Shown: positions 5,287 through 5,384 of the stretch, one piece after another
Layout: every line of letters starts with the position of its first letter
How positions within the stretch are numbered: the stretch's first letter is position 1
Origin: Gordonia sp. (in: high G+C Gram-positive bacteria)
GTDB taxonomy: Bacteria > Actinomycetota > Actinomycetes > Mycobacteriales > Mycobacteriaceae
Assembly (NCBI GenBank): GCA_030152405.1
Contig: JASLJL010000021.1
Location: 1 to 5,384, forward strand
Direction: 5' to 3'
DNA length: 5,384 nt
Translations under genes and position numbers: made by a program
The notes under the pieces: generated by a model
What the model was told of the DNA's origin: nothing
The model's input: only the letters and a program-made list of their open reading frames with translations
Databases searched by the model: none

Positions 5287-5384
5287 CTAGCTCTGCAGTC
5301 CGCGGCGCCGGTGCAGGGTGGCTGCGATTCCGCCCGCGGCGGCCCGTACGGCGTCGGCGTGAGGTTCCGGGCGATAGCGACTGA
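5287..5384 (-). CDS. C-terminal fragment of an unidentified minus-strand gene
   Basis: Reading from the right edge, the minus strand is open for 31 complete codons and ends with TAG (complement of 5287-5289). The protein end is Arg/Ala-rich with no membrane segment, finishing HRRRGLQS. Twenty-three of 31 codons end in G or C, compatible with coding here. The main support is position: the stop lies 8 nt beyond palindrome B, the same arrangement as the SDR stop beside palindrome A. The fragment is too short to identify, and other frames are also open over this length. Confidence 0.4.
   Translation of the reverse strand, partial: SRYRPEPHADAVRAAAGGIAATLHRRRGLQS

Overview
The window is GC-rich DNA with strong G/C preference at third codon positions, GTG starts and what look like leaderless promoters. 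This points to an actinomycete. The mycobacterial-style Zur box and gene types suggest the Mycobacteriales (Gordonia, Rhodococcus or Tsukamurella-like), but the genus cannot be fixed from the sequence.

Left part (1-2662): a strong hairpin terminator (36-70) closes whatever lies upstream. It is followed by two plus-strand genes 36 nt apart. The first is a polytopic VanZ-family membrane protein with a C-terminal RDD-like region (122-1210). The second is a full-length PLP-dependent glutamate decarboxylase, GadB (1247-2662), with its own Shine-Dalgarno. They could share a transcript, since no terminator is visible between them. A 19-20 nt sequence recurs just after the stop codon of each gene.

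Middle (2663-4039): a monocistronic lipoprotein gene of the AztD zinc-chaperone family (2729-3958). It appears to be driven by a compact leaderless promoter (TTGACA at 2693) with a Zur-like inverted repeat lying across the promoter. This implies expression under zinc starvation. The AztABC transporter it would serve is not in the window.

Right part (4040-5384): two gene remnants sit back to back. A minus-strand HSDL2/citronellol-dehydrogenase-like SDR lacks its NAD(P)-binding N-terminus. A plus-strand MHS-type MFS transporter lacks roughly its first seven membrane segments. They join at about 4676-4697 with no promoter or intact start between them, which is the expected scar of a deletion that removed both 5' ends (or of another rearrangement or misassembly). 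The scar is framed by two near-identical palindromes of 68 and 64 nt (3971-4038 and 5215-5278), each placed exactly between convergent stop codons as a bidirectional terminator. A partial minus-strand gene of unknown function starts beyond the window and ends at 5287.

No RNA gene, CRISPR array, transposase or complete mobile element was found. The most unusual elements are the paired palindromes around a two-gene scar, and the Zur-box/leaderless promoter of a stand-alone aztD.
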